Part shown: positions 38,480 to 46,477 of the stretch, piece by piece
How positions within the stretch are numbered: position 1 is the first letter of the stretch
How the letters are laid out: each line of letters begins with the position of its first letter
NCBI RefSeq assembly: GCF_016863315.1
Contig: NZ_BOOQ01000056.1
Coordinates: forward strand, 1-64,000
Source of the DNA: Planotetraspora silvatica
GTDB lineage: Bacteria; Actinomycetota; Actinomycetes; Streptosporangiales; Streptosporangiaceae
Reading direction: 5' to 3'
Length of the DNA: 64,000 nucleotides
Notes under the pieces: model-generated
What the model was told of the DNA's origin: nothing
Databases searched by the model: none
The model's input: the letters and a program-made list of their open reading frames with translations, nothing else
Made by a program: the position numbers and the translations under genes

Positions 38480-38668
38480 TCATCATCCCCGGATAAGCGG
38501 ACCGCAGGCTGGCAACTCGCGCACACCAGCATTCCAGCTCGCCGGGTATGGCTGACTTCGCCTCGCCCTGCCATGTGCGCTACCTCAAAACTCTTGGCTG
38601 CGTATGGCCGTCGACTTGGTCCTGTGCATTCGGCTCACTATATGACCATCGCGTCGTTGCGGGGTCAT
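38457..38668. repeat. Imperfect direct repeat of the methylase start region
   Basis: 38457-38479 (the first 23 bases of the methylase gene, on its complement) recurs as 38645-38668 with 14 identical bases followed by a near match and one insertion. The upstream copy runs into a stop after a few codons. It is probably a remnant of a duplicated or replaced 5' end. Confidence 0.45.
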
Positions 38669-38853
38669 GAACGACGTGCGGTCTGGACTACACCGGGCTG
38701 TGGATGACGATGCGACCTGGAGCGCGAGCAACTGTCCGTCGTCAATGCGCTGCGAGCTCACCAGTCTCGGCCGAACCGATGCTCGAAGCCGTCCGCGACA
38801 CGGCTTACCGTCGCGCCCGGCGGTGATGGTCGCGTTCGGCGGCCATCACCGCG
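38480..38853. other. Intergenic region without intact gene
   Basis: 374 bp between the methylase start and the LCP gene end. Apart from the repeat copy at 38645-38668 I see no ORF with family similarity and no strong hairpin. The methylase promoter presumably lies here. Confidence 0.4.
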
Positions 38854-39869
38854 TCATTGGACGAGGGAGACGTCGTTGAGTCCACCATTGTCGGCAAAGT
38901 AGCGGTCGAGCGTGTCGTCTCTGACAGCCGCGGAGAGTGCGGCGGATGCGTCCTGGTCCAGCCGGACGATGCTCGCCCCCTTGACCATTCCGGTGCCCGC
39001 TACGGGCATCGTGGTCGAGAGCAGGTCCCCGGCCCGAATGTCCCGCAGTTCAAGCGCCAGGTCTCTGAGCGTGCCGATGCTGACCTCCGAGTCCACCGTT
39101 ATGGACTTGGTCGTCGCCTGCAGGAACGCGTCGAGCTTGAAGGGGTTCGTCAGCGTGCCCTTGCTGATGGCCTTCTTGGCCATGGCGCTGAGGAACGCCT
39201 GCTGGCGCTTGATCCGGTCGAAGTCTCCGCCGGGCAGGCCATAGCGCTGCCGTACGAATAGCATCGCCCGCTCGCCTTCGAGATGGACGTTCCCCTGCTT
39301 CCAGGTGATGTCGTTGGCGGAGTCGTGGACATCGCGTGCCACGTAGACATCGACGCCTCCCAACGCGTTACTCATCGTGATGAAGCCGTTGAAATCAAGC
39401 GCGGCGAAATGGTCGATCCGCACCTTGGTGAGCTTCTCCACTGTCTTGATGAGCAGTCGGGGCCCCCGTATGCGTAGGCGGCGTTGATCTTGTCCGTTCC
39501 GTGGCCGGGGATCGGGACATAGGAGTCGCGCGGGATCCCGATCAGGAAGATCCGCTTCCTGTCGGCTGGAATGTGGGCGATCATGATGCTGTCAGACCGC
39601 TGGAAGCCCGACTCCGCAGGGCGCCGGTCGGCACCGATGACCAGCCAGTTCTGTGCAGATCCGACCACCTTCGCGGGCCGGTCCCCCTCCGTGGGGAAGA
39701 CCTGCGGTACCCGCTGGATGTTGGAGTCGTAGGTGTACTGGCGTTGCATGGCCACGGCGAATATCGCCGCAATCGGAAGGAAGACGAGCGCCGCGATGAT
39801 CAGCACACGGCGCCGACGACTGGTGGGCCGCTTGGACTCAGCGTCAAGGAGGGGTTCCGTGATGGTCAT
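38854..39869 (-). pseudogene. LytR-CpsA-Psr (LCP) glycopolymer transferase, frameshifted
   Basis: Two overlapping frames together make a complete LCP protein of about 338 aa. The 5' frame (start 39869) has a cytoplasmic basic tail, one membrane helix (RVLIIAALVFLPIAAIFAVA), NWLVIGADRR and IPRDSYVPIPGHGTDKINAAYAYGGP. The 3' frame continues with LLIKTVEKLTKVRIDHFAA, LEGERAMLFVRQRYG and DFDRIKRQQAFL. One base is missing near 39450 within GGGGGCCCC. The functional Arg and Asp residues survive in separate frames. LCP enzymes move glycopolymers from lipid carriers to peptidoglycan, fitting the polysaccharide synthase upstream. Either a recent null mutation, a phase-variable tract or a sequencing error. 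Confidence 0.82.
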
Positions 39870-40022
39870 CGGGGCCGCCTGGGGAGAGGAGCGGAAGGGT
39901 TTCGCGGACGCTAGCCCATAAGGGAATCTTCACAATTAACGGATGGCGGCCGCGCGGCCGCGTCGTAGCCAGGAGGTGGTGGAACTCTCGCTCAATCGCT
40001 TTTCTGTGATTCCACCAGCGGG

Positions 40023-41321
40023 TCAAGCGACCATGGACAGGGACGACTCGTCCACCGACGGGCCGCGCGTCACCCACCCCTTACGGGTAGCGGTGAACGC
40101 CGCGTGCCACATGGCCGGGCGGATCACTCCGTACTGCAGCAGGAGCAGGAACGGGGTGCCGATCAGCCAGGTCGCGATCCTGGCCCCCGGGCCGACGTTC
40201 GGCCGCCGGAAGGCGTACTTGGACCCGATGATGTAGGTCAGGCCGAGCCAGTACAGCGCACCCTCCCACGGGAACGGTTTGCCGAGGATCGGGGCGCCGA
40301 TGCACATCCACAGCAGCGCTACCGGGTTGATCGCCGACATGGCCATGGCGTAGATCCGCCAGGCCGTCGGCAGCGGGCGCAGGTTCGAGACCTCCCACAG
40401 GGCGTAGATCCAGTAGGACCGATACCACCGGGTGCGCTGGCGGTAGGCCGTGCGGATCGTCTCCGGCATGTCGGTGAACACCCAGGCCTCGTCGACCGCG
40501 ACCGTCTGGCCACGCTGTAGGGCGTAGTGGGTGAGCCGCCGGTCATCTCCGACGGTGCCGGAGTCGAGGTAGTCGTCCAGGTTATCCAGGACCAAGTCGG
40601 CCCGGTAGAGGGACAGGGCGCCCGAGCACGGGGCGACCACGCCCATCCGGGACCGGGCCGCGCGCTGGGTCAGGCAGGCCGAGACCATCTCCAGGTCGAG
40701 CATCCGGGTCAGGAGGTTCTTGGTGCGGTTCCTGAGCATCGGCAGGCCGGTGGCGGCCTGGACCTTCGGGTCCGACATCGCCCGCAGCAGGTGCCGGATG
40801 GCCCGGCGGTCGACCACACTGTCGCTGTCCACGGTCAGGATGAAGTCGGCCCGCCCCCGGCCGTGGTCCCGCGCCCAGCGCAACTCGCGTAGCACGAACG
40901 CCTGCGCTTCCCGCTTCCCGCCGTTCTCGCGCCGATGCATGAAGACGAACGGGTGGGCGAACGGTACGGCAGGGGTGCTGGACCCGTCGTCGACCACGTG
41001 GATCTCGTCCGGCGGCCGGGTCGAGTTGAGCAGTGCGGCGATGGTGGAGTGGAGGGCCTCGGTGTTCTCGTTGTAGGACGGGACAATGCAGACCACGCGT
41101 CCCTTGGCGGGCGGCAGGTGGGTGAACCGGCGCGGGTAGACCGTCGACCCCAGAATCGCGATCAGCACGCCAGTGGTGAGCAGGTAGATGCCTCCGGCCT
41201 CCCACCGGCCGGGGTCGCCGAGGAAGGTTCGGAAGCTGATGATCCAGGCAACGGCGGCGCCCAGGACGATCAGACCGGCAGCGATCCTGCGGGCCTTCTC
41301 GTTCTCCTTACGGCGCCTCAC
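40023..41321 (-). CDS. Family 2 glycosyltransferase, hyaluronan-synthase-like membrane protein
   Basis: 432 aa from the GTG at 41321 (GTGA overlap with the small peptide gene; GGAG upstream). Two N-terminal membrane helices precede a GT2 domain with IVPSYNENTEALHS, VDDGS, the DSDS metal site in TVDSDSVVD, GDDRR and the QRTRWYRSYW processivity motif; further helices follow (MAMSAINPVALLWMCIG). This is the layout of processive synthases such as HasA. The open frame extends upstream to 41738 but that part is not conserved. It probably makes and exports a surface glycan. Confidence 0.9.
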   Translation of the reverse strand: MRRRKENEKARRIAAGLIVLGAAVAWIISFRTFLGDPGRWEAGGIYLLTTGVLIAILGSTVYPRRFTHLPPAKGRVVCIVPSYNENTEALHSTIAALLNSTRPPDEIHVVDDGSSTPAVPFAHPFVFMHRRENGGKREAQAFVLRELRWARDHGRGRADFILTVDSDSVVDRRAIRHLLRAMSDPKVQAATGLPMLRNRTKNLLTRMLDLEMVSACLTQRAARSRMGVVAPCSGALSLYRADLVLDNLDDYLDSGTVGDDRRLTHYALQRGQTVAVDEAWVFTDMPETIRTAYRQRTRWYRSYWIYALWEVSNLRPLPTAWRIYAMAMSAINPVALLWMCIGAPILGKPFPWEGALYWLGLTYIIGSKYAFRRPNVGPGARIATWLIGTPFLLLLQYGVIRPAMWHAAFTATRKGWVTRGPSVDESSLSMVA

Positions 41322-41452
41322 CGCGATCTCCGCTTCCGGGTGGCGAATCGGTAGACGAGCAGACCGACGACGACGATGACAGCGACGCCGGTCAGGATCC
41401 ACGACAGGACGGTGGATGATCCCGGGGGGGCCATCGCGGCCAGATGCTCCAT
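41318..41452 (-). CDS. 44-aa single-pass membrane peptide coupled to the glycan synthase
   Basis: Starts at the ATG at 41452 with GAAGGGAA upstream and ends in a TGA that overlaps the GT2 start (GTGA). The sequence has a short polar N-terminus, one helix (SWILTGVAVIVVVGLLVY) and a basic tail (RFATRKRRSR), so N-out/C-in topology is likely. Its size and coupling suggest a small subunit or assembly partner of the synthase. I do not recognise a named family. Confidence 0.7.
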   Translation of the reverse strand: MEHLAAMAPPGSSTVLSWILTGVAVIVVVGLLVYRFATRKRRSR

Positions 41453-41590
41453 GGAACGTTCCCTTCAGTCCAACTGGCGCACTGTTGTGAACCAAGGCCA
41501 CAGCCGCTGCGTAAGTTACCAAGGAATACAGAAGGGTGCTAACCTCACGTGTCATTACGAAACAGAAAATTCGACGCTTCACCCCTGGGG

Positions 41591-41966
41591 GCAAAGGTGG
41601 TCGTCTTCGATCTGACGGGGATCGGGTCGGGTTACGTGGGGATGCCGCTCGCCCAGGAGGCCACGGCCGCCGGCCTGCAGGTGGCAAGGCTTGGGTGTCG
41701 ATCCAAGTCAGGTGAACGCGCTGAACGCCAGCCATCACCTATATCGACGACCTGACCGACGCCGGCCCCACGCTTCCAATGACGCAACGCCGCCGCTGGC
41801 ACGTTCCACAGCATCGCGATCTAGGTGCCAACGCCGCCGAACCAAAACCACCACCGTGGCCTGCCCACCGTCGAAGACGCGACCAGGCAGGCCCGTGGGC
41901 CGGCGCCTGCAGTCGGGAAGGGCACCCGTGAGGCCGAGATGACCAAGCTGCTCGAGAACACCTGCT
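41591..41966 (+). pseudogene. Decayed nucleotide-sugar dehydrogenase (UDP-glucose/UDP-ManNAc family)
   Basis: Three short matches in different frames follow the family order: the NAD-binding start KVVVFDL...GSGYVGMPLAQEA, then GVDPSQVNALNASHH, then REAEMTKLLENT near 41950, which belongs to the central domain. About 300 codons of a 420-codon gene are missing and the reading frame is broken at least twice. Such an enzyme would supply a uronic acid to the neighbouring hyaluronan-synthase-like GT2. The remnant ends just before the methylase at 42001. Confidence 0.65.
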
Positions 41967-42000
41967 GGGCGCGCGGACGAAGGGGAGTCGCCCCTCCGGT

Positions 42001-43848
42001 TCAGGGCGGTCCGAGCGCTCCGGTGGCATACCCGATCGCGATCGAAGTCACCGTCATATGGCCGGTGGTTCGGACCTCCCGCAGCGCGTCGTCGAATTCG
42101 GCGATCCTCCGGAAGGCGTTGCCGTACCGGCGCTGCTCCTCCAAGGTCACGCGCGGCACTTGGCCTCGGCGCGGATCGAATCGACTCATGCCAGATTGCG
42201 TTCCGCCGCCTGACGTGGCGGACAAGGCTTGCAGGAATCCCGCGAGAAAGTACGCGTCGATTCGGTCTGGATCAGGCCGCAGCAAGGTGAGGCGTGGGCC
42301 GAGAAGCAGACCGCCTTCTTTGATAACCCTGGCGGCTAGCTCTCCTCCTCCTACGCCGATCACCACATCTCCGGGTTCGATGGCGATGCGATTCTCGGGG
42401 TGGGTCCGCGCCCGCACCGTGGCTCCGGCGAACAGGTCATGGTCGGTGAGAACGAGTTGACCCGAGCCGTCGATCTGGAAACGGCCGGCCTGCTGGACAC
42501 CCAGCGCTCCGATCCGCTCGAGTTCGGAGATGTCGACCATCGGCATCGACTTGCCCGTGCCAGGGACGGCCTCCGGGATGAGCTCGGACAGCCGTTGGAG
42601 ATTACGGACCAGGCTCTCCCGGATGGCGTGGAAGTCGCCCGCCGATACCTGATCCCCTGTGCCGACATACCTGGCCGGCGTCACATCGACGTCCTGGTCG
42701 AGCAGTTCGATGATCGGAACGGTACGGCTCTCACCCGGCCGGTCAACGTCTCGCTCGGGATCCGCCTGGAATTCCCGCCAACTATCGAGAGTCGCGTCGA
42801 AGGTTTCCGGTTCGGCCTCGGCCATCAACACCCGAGATGGCATACGGCCGTCGTCGGCCGGCTTCCGCAGGATCCAGACATGCACGGGAAGTCCCGTGCC
42901 GGAGGCGATCTTCGCAGGCAGGCCGATCACCGCTTGAAGAGTTCCCCCTCGGAGAAGGTTGCTACGGATACGCCGGCCCGACCGACGGCTTGCCGCAACT
43001 GCAGGCATCAGCAGGACCGCGATACCGCCCGGCTTCAGATGCGCGAGCGCATGTTGCACCCACGCGAGCTCGGACTCCGTCTTCGGCGGCAAGCCGTATT
43101 CCCAGCGCGGATCATGCACCAGGTCGTCGAAGCCCCAATTACGTTCATTGAAGGGCGGATGACATACGACGGCATCGACGCCGGCATCCGGCCACGCGTC
43201 ATGTCGCAGGGAGTCCCCCGCTCGCACCTCGCCAGCGAGTCCAGACAGCGCCAGACGTGTCTGTGCCAGTCGCGCCAAGTACTCCTCGGATTCCTGCCCG
43301 TTCACACTTTCAGCCGCGTTCATTGCGGTCAGAAGGATCCCAAGGCCGCAGGCAGGATCAAGGACCGATCGGATGTCGGGACCGGCCAGCTTGGCCATGA
43401 AGTCCGCCACCTGATGTGGCGTCTCGGCCAGCCGACGAGAGTGGACATCGGCATAACGGTCCAAGAGAAATCTCGCGGCGTCAGCATTCCCCTGCTCGGC
43501 GGCGTATTGCATGGTGAGCCTCCACGCAGACTGCGGCACGATCCGGGGCTTGCCATGGCCGCTCAAGACTTCAGCAGCCTCAGCCACAACCTCTCCGAGT
43601 CGAAGGTCGTCGGCAGCGGAACGGATCTCCTGCCAGGCACGTTCCCTTAAGGGCAACTCCTCGACCTTGCCCTGCTCGAGCAGCCATGCCTCAACTGCCT
43701 TCAGCAAGAACGCCGGGCTGGTCGCAGTTCCACCGACCGGTTCGGGGAAGTCCTCGTAACGCCGGCGCCAGTTGCTCACAGCCGCACGGCCGACCCCGGC
43801 TATCCGCGCGATTTCGACCGCAGTGACAGTGGCTTCGTCGCCCGTCAT
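42001..43848 (-). CDS. HTH-methylase-specificity fusion paralogue with HPPF in place of NPPF
   Basis: 615 aa from the ATG at 43848, chosen for the GGAGG 7 bp upstream; the frame extends 24 codons further. Same architecture as 36524-38479 and clearly paralogous: HTH VEIARIAGVGRAAVSNWRRR, DPACGLGILL at 165-174, and a C-terminal half-HsdS with VPRVTLEEQRRYGNAFRR. Motif IV reads CHPPFNER (codon CAT), where the sister has CNPPFNER (codon AAT). Asn or Asp at this position contacts the target adenine amino group, so methylation may be lost. The reading frame is intact and well conserved, so a DNA-binding, regulatory or heteromeric role is plausible. Confidence 0.86.
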   Translation of the reverse strand: MTGDEATVTAVEIARIAGVGRAAVSNWRRRYEDFPEPVGGTATSPAFLLKAVEAWLLEQGKVEELPLRERAWQEIRSAADDLRLGEVVAEAAEVLSGHGKPRIVPQSAWRLTMQYAAEQGNADAARFLLDRYADVHSRRLAETPHQVADFMAKLAGPDIRSVLDPACGLGILLTAMNAAESVNGQESEEYLARLAQTRLALSGLAGEVRAGDSLRHDAWPDAGVDAVVCHPPFNERNWGFDDLVHDPRWEYGLPPKTESELAWVQHALAHLKPGGIAVLLMPAVAASRRSGRRIRSNLLRGGTLQAVIGLPAKIASGTGLPVHVWILRKPADDGRMPSRVLMAEAEPETFDATLDSWREFQADPERDVDRPGESRTVPIIELLDQDVDVTPARYVGTGDQVSAGDFHAIRESLVRNLQRLSELIPEAVPGTGKSMPMVDISELERIGALGVQQAGRFQIDGSGQLVLTDHDLFAGATVRARTHPENRIAIEPGDVVIGVGGGELAARVIKEGGLLLGPRLTLLRPDPDRIDAYFLAGFLQALSATSGGGTQSGMSRFDPRRGQVPRVTLEEQRRYGNAFRRIAEFDDALREVRTTGHMTVTSIAIGYATGALGPP

Positions 43849-44219
43849 CTCCGGCCTCCGTCCCCATCGCATCTGACGTGTCATTGCAAACGTACGTGAC
43901 CTACATAATCGTGGATCCATACGGATGCATGTGCCAGATGCGCAACTGCGCCGCCCGTGACTCCTGAACCTCCCCTGCCCGGCTCAGATGCCCAGCCGCT
44001 CTTGGCGACAGCCCCCCACAAGGCGCGCATGCCACGAGCCAAGGCGGATTGGGGGCGCGGGCTTCTTCTCGATCACCAAGCTACAGGGACAAGACAAGGT
44101 GCTGCCCACCAGTGCGATCTGCCCGACCGATCCAATGACCGGTGGCCGGTGATCGCGCGCAGCTTGGCCGGAGTTGTGGTCGGCTGGGCGGCCTGGGTGA
44201 GGCTCACCGACGAAGGTGC
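43849..44219. other. Intergenic region without recognisable gene
   Basis: 371 bp upstream of the second methylase. ORFs here show no family similarity and have weak starts. The promoter of the methylase presumably lies between 43849 and 43950, a less GC-rich stretch; I cannot place it exactly. Confidence 0.4.
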
Positions 44220-44450
44220 TCAGACCGGGATGCCATCGAGCAACTCGCGTGCCGCAGGATCAAGGAACGTCAACCAGATCAGATTGTCTTGTGTACTCGA
44301 ACACCCTGAAGGGATCGGCGGCCGCCACCCGGTTATCGGGCCAGAATGTCCAACCGGTGGTGCCACCACGGAAATGGACGCATCACCCCATTCTCGATGA
44401 ACCGCAGCACATGCGGGCTGACCTGATCCGCACGGAAGGCCCGCTCCGCC
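44220..44450 (-). pseudogene. Unidentified decayed gene, C-terminal remnant
   Basis: On the minus strand, pieces in three frames line up without overlap: HVLRFIENGVMRPFPWWHHR, then DNRVAAADPFRVFEYT, then NLIWLTFLDPAARELLDGIP ending at a TGA (44222-44220). Composition looks like real protein, and the joins need two frameshifts. I do not recognise the family. Confidence 0.45.
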
Positions 44451-44552
44451 GCCGCCGGCGGCCGCGCGCGGCGGCCTCGGCCTGACGTGTCGTACCGGAA
44501 CGCCGCTAAGCTGCGTCCCCGTTTCCCAGGTCGCAGGCCAAGATCAGTAGCC

Positions 44553-44595
44553 GATTTCCCTGACAGCGCGGGTTCGATGCCCCTCATTCGCTCCA
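44553..44595 (+). pseudogene. 3'-end remnant of a tRNA-Gly gene (candidate old attachment site)
   Basis: From an anticodon-loop-like TTTCCC through AGCGCGGGTTCGAT and CATTCGCTCCA the sequence tracks the 3' half of actinobacterial tRNA-Gly(CCC) and ends in CCA. T-stem pairing is broken by GCCCC where TCCCG is expected, and no 5' half is present, so it is not a functional tRNA. Integrative elements that recombine at tRNA genes leave such 3' copies at the far junction. Confidence 0.6.
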
Positions 44596-44836
44596 TCAGC
44601 AAAGTCCCCGGTCAGGGACAGATCCCCCGACTCGGGCCTCGAGCTTTCCTGAGATCGATCACCCGTGCCGCCCTCGTGAAGAACGTCAGCAGATCGCTGA
44701 TCATCAGGTTGGAAAATGGCACGCATTTGTCTCACTATTGCAGGAATGAGAGAAGTGCCAACCAGCCGTCCCGAGAGGTAGTCGCCAGAGGACGACTTCG
44801 GTGAGATCAACCGTCTTATAGACCCCCTCGGATTTC

Positions 44837-45166
44837 TTAGTTTAGGGAAGCGTTGGGGAACCCAGCACCTGGGTACCGAGGCCATGCCTGCTTTCCGCAG
44901 TGCGGGCAGTAGTACGGAGACACGCCCTCGAACATGAACATGTCCGGCAGGTAAGTGCCGAACCAGTTCCACAGTTGTCCGATGAGGTAGGACGCCAGGC
45001 GCAGCGTGTGCATGAACACCCCGTAGTCCTCGCGCGAAAGCGAGGCACTGAGGAGAACCTTGTGCATGCTCGGTGAGCCGACTAGTCGGACGAGATAGAG
45101 TGCCAGCTCCTGGAGGTCCTCACGGGCCTCTTCAGACACATGGTTAGGTCTCGGTTCGTCCATCAT
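44837..45166 (-). CDS. 109-aa protein with C-terminal half zinc ribbon
   Basis: Starts at the ATG at 45166, with AGGAGGGGG eight bases upstream; the frame extends 60 codons further but that part has poor composition. The protein is helical and rich in Leu (EDLQELALYLVRLVGSP, VFMHTLRLASYLIGQLWNWF), then YYCPHCGKQ, one CxxC knuckle that would need a second pair from a partner or dimer. No family recognised. It lies beside a tRNA remnant and gene fragments, so it may be cargo of a lost element, but its ribosome site and promoter look maintained. Confidence 0.7.
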   Translation of the reverse strand: MMDEPRPNHVSEEAREDLQELALYLVRLVGSPSMHKVLLSASLSREDYGVFMHTLRLASYLIGQLWNWFGTYLPDMFMFEGVSPYYCPHCGKQAWPRYPGAGFPNASLN

Positions 45167-45218
45167 TGACCCCCTCCTGGCGTGACATTGGCGGGATGAC
45201 CACGACTTCGCGGTGCTT

Positions 45219-45254
45219 GTATACGGTATACGTTGAAACTTGAACGACTCAAGT
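45219..45254 (-). promoter_or_regulatory. Promoter/operator region of the 109-aa gene
   Basis: Reading leftward there is TTGAGT, a 16-bp spacer and TATACC, a reasonable promoter about 20 bp before the ribosome site region. Two symmetric elements overlay it: an inverted repeat ACTTGA-5-TCAAGT (45238-45254) and GTATACGGTATAC (45219-45231). A repressor could bind either one. Confidence 0.45.
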
Positions 45255-45373
45255 AAACCGGCTGCCAACCTGTCGGAGTTACTTACTTCTTTACGGTTGC
45301 ATGAGGTGCTGTCAGCCCGCCCACGGCGGGCAAATTGCAAGGTCAATGTGGTTTCACGTACACTTAAGGTAGA

Positions 45374-45655
45374 TCAACGGCAAAATTGGTAGCTGCGCGC
45401 TGCGAGAGATCTGACTTCCCGGCGGGTCCCATTAAAAACGGCCGACGAGGATGGCCGGTTCTGAACCGGTCGATCGCCCCGCGGTACTACCCGGTGCCCA
45501 CCGACGGCCCCTCCGGAGAGATCTTCCGCGCCGCCGGCACCGTGCACGCCGGACAACACCGTGAGCCGCGGCCCGTCGTCGCGCCCCTGGATGTCGAAGT
45601 GCGGAATGTCGAGCTCGTCGAGTCCTGGGACGCTCAGAAGCCGGCGAGTGATCAT
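45374..45655 (-). pseudogene. N-terminal fragment, succinylglutamate desuccinylase/aspartoacylase family
   Basis: The first 45 residues carry the family start (LDELDIPHFDIQGRDDGPRL then TVLSGVHGA, the latter covering the first zinc-ligand region normally VHGxE). The rest is frameshifted and about 250 residues are missing. The start overlaps the upstream hydrolase stop as ATGA, so the two were once an operon. Confidence 0.6.
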
Positions 45656-46143
45656 CGCTTCACCTCGAGATCTGGCAAAGCCTCGGCGAGGAAGTCGCGC
45701 ATCGTCTGCTGGAACAGCTCCGCCTCCTCGAACTGCGGCGAGCGCCGCACAAGCTTGGACTTCGGGATGAGTGAGGCGATTGTCTCCGACGACGACACCT
45801 GCGTCACCCAGTCGTGGCGGCCCACGGTGACGAGAGTGGGGCAGGTGACGGACGGAAGCTGCGGCTTGACGTCATATATCGGCGCGTTCTGCTGGAAGCA
45901 CCAGTTGTGCGCCTCGTGACGGTAGATGCCGGCCTCGACTCGAGCCGACGCCTTCACCGGGTCGTACTCGAAGTTGTACAACGGGATCAGCTCGGCCCTG
46001 CGGGCCTTGAGATCCTCGTCGTCGTGGATCCGGCCGGTCCAGTACTGCTCGTAGTTCTCCCAATTGAGCTCCACCCGGGTCTGCTTGCGCGCGTTCTCGT
46101 GGGCGAGCTTCAAGTTGTTCCAGTCCGGCGAGGTATCGCGCAC
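45652..46143 (-). pseudogene. C-terminal fragment of an alpha/beta hydrolase (proline iminopeptidase-like)
   Basis: 163 codons matching the end of the alpha/beta hydrolase fold: a cap-domain stretch (NWENYEQYWTGRIHDDEDL), the strand and acid-loop region CPTLVTVGRHDWVTQ, and the closing helix. The nucleophile half is absent and the upstream DNA belongs to an unrelated galactosidase fragment, so the gene is truncated by a deletion junction near 46140. Confidence 0.65.
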
Positions 46144-46460
46144 CCGGTCCGCCGGTCGACGAGGACGGGACCGAGTAGGCCCTTGTGCCGGCCGATGCCC
46201 GGCCCGTAGTTCACCCGGCCAAGATTCTCGACCAGGACCTCCAGGCGTACGACATCGCCAGTTCCGCGTACTGGGAGTTCCGGGTCACCGGAGTCGGCGA
46301 CGCCGAGGACGGTGCCGTCGCTGAAGACCAGGGCTCGGTCGCGTACGTCGGTAAGGACGAGCCGGTGCTCGCCCGCCGGGATGCGCGGGCGCGCGGTGTG
46401 CAGGACCATACCCGCGTCTAGCCCGAGCTGCTCGAACGAGGCCGGGCGCGGGCCGGTCGA
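46110..46460 (-). pseudogene. C-terminal fragment of a GH35 beta-galactosidase
   Basis: The frame carries the family-35 C-terminal jelly-roll: ALVFSDGTVLGVAD, then VRLEVLVENLGRVNYGPGIG and RHKGLLGPVLVDRR. The catalytic barrel is missing. It is fused by deletion to the hydrolase remnant and abuts the WD40 ORF. Confidence 0.6.
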
Positions 46461-46477
46461 GGTGGGCGCCGGTCTCC

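Noticed and set aside
41322-41738. N-terminal extension of the GT2 gene to 41738
   Set aside because: The extension has no membrane or GT2 features and overlaps the small peptide gene; the GTG at 41321 has a ribosome site and GTGA coupling.
43957-44400. 147-codon rightward frame
   Set aside because: No domain, no ribosome site, and it crosses a decayed leftward gene and an empty interval.
44333-44602. Leftward 89-codon frame beginning MLMERMRGIEPALS
   Set aside because: This opening is the well-known false translation of the complement of a tRNA-Gly 3' end; it led me to the tRNA remnant instead.
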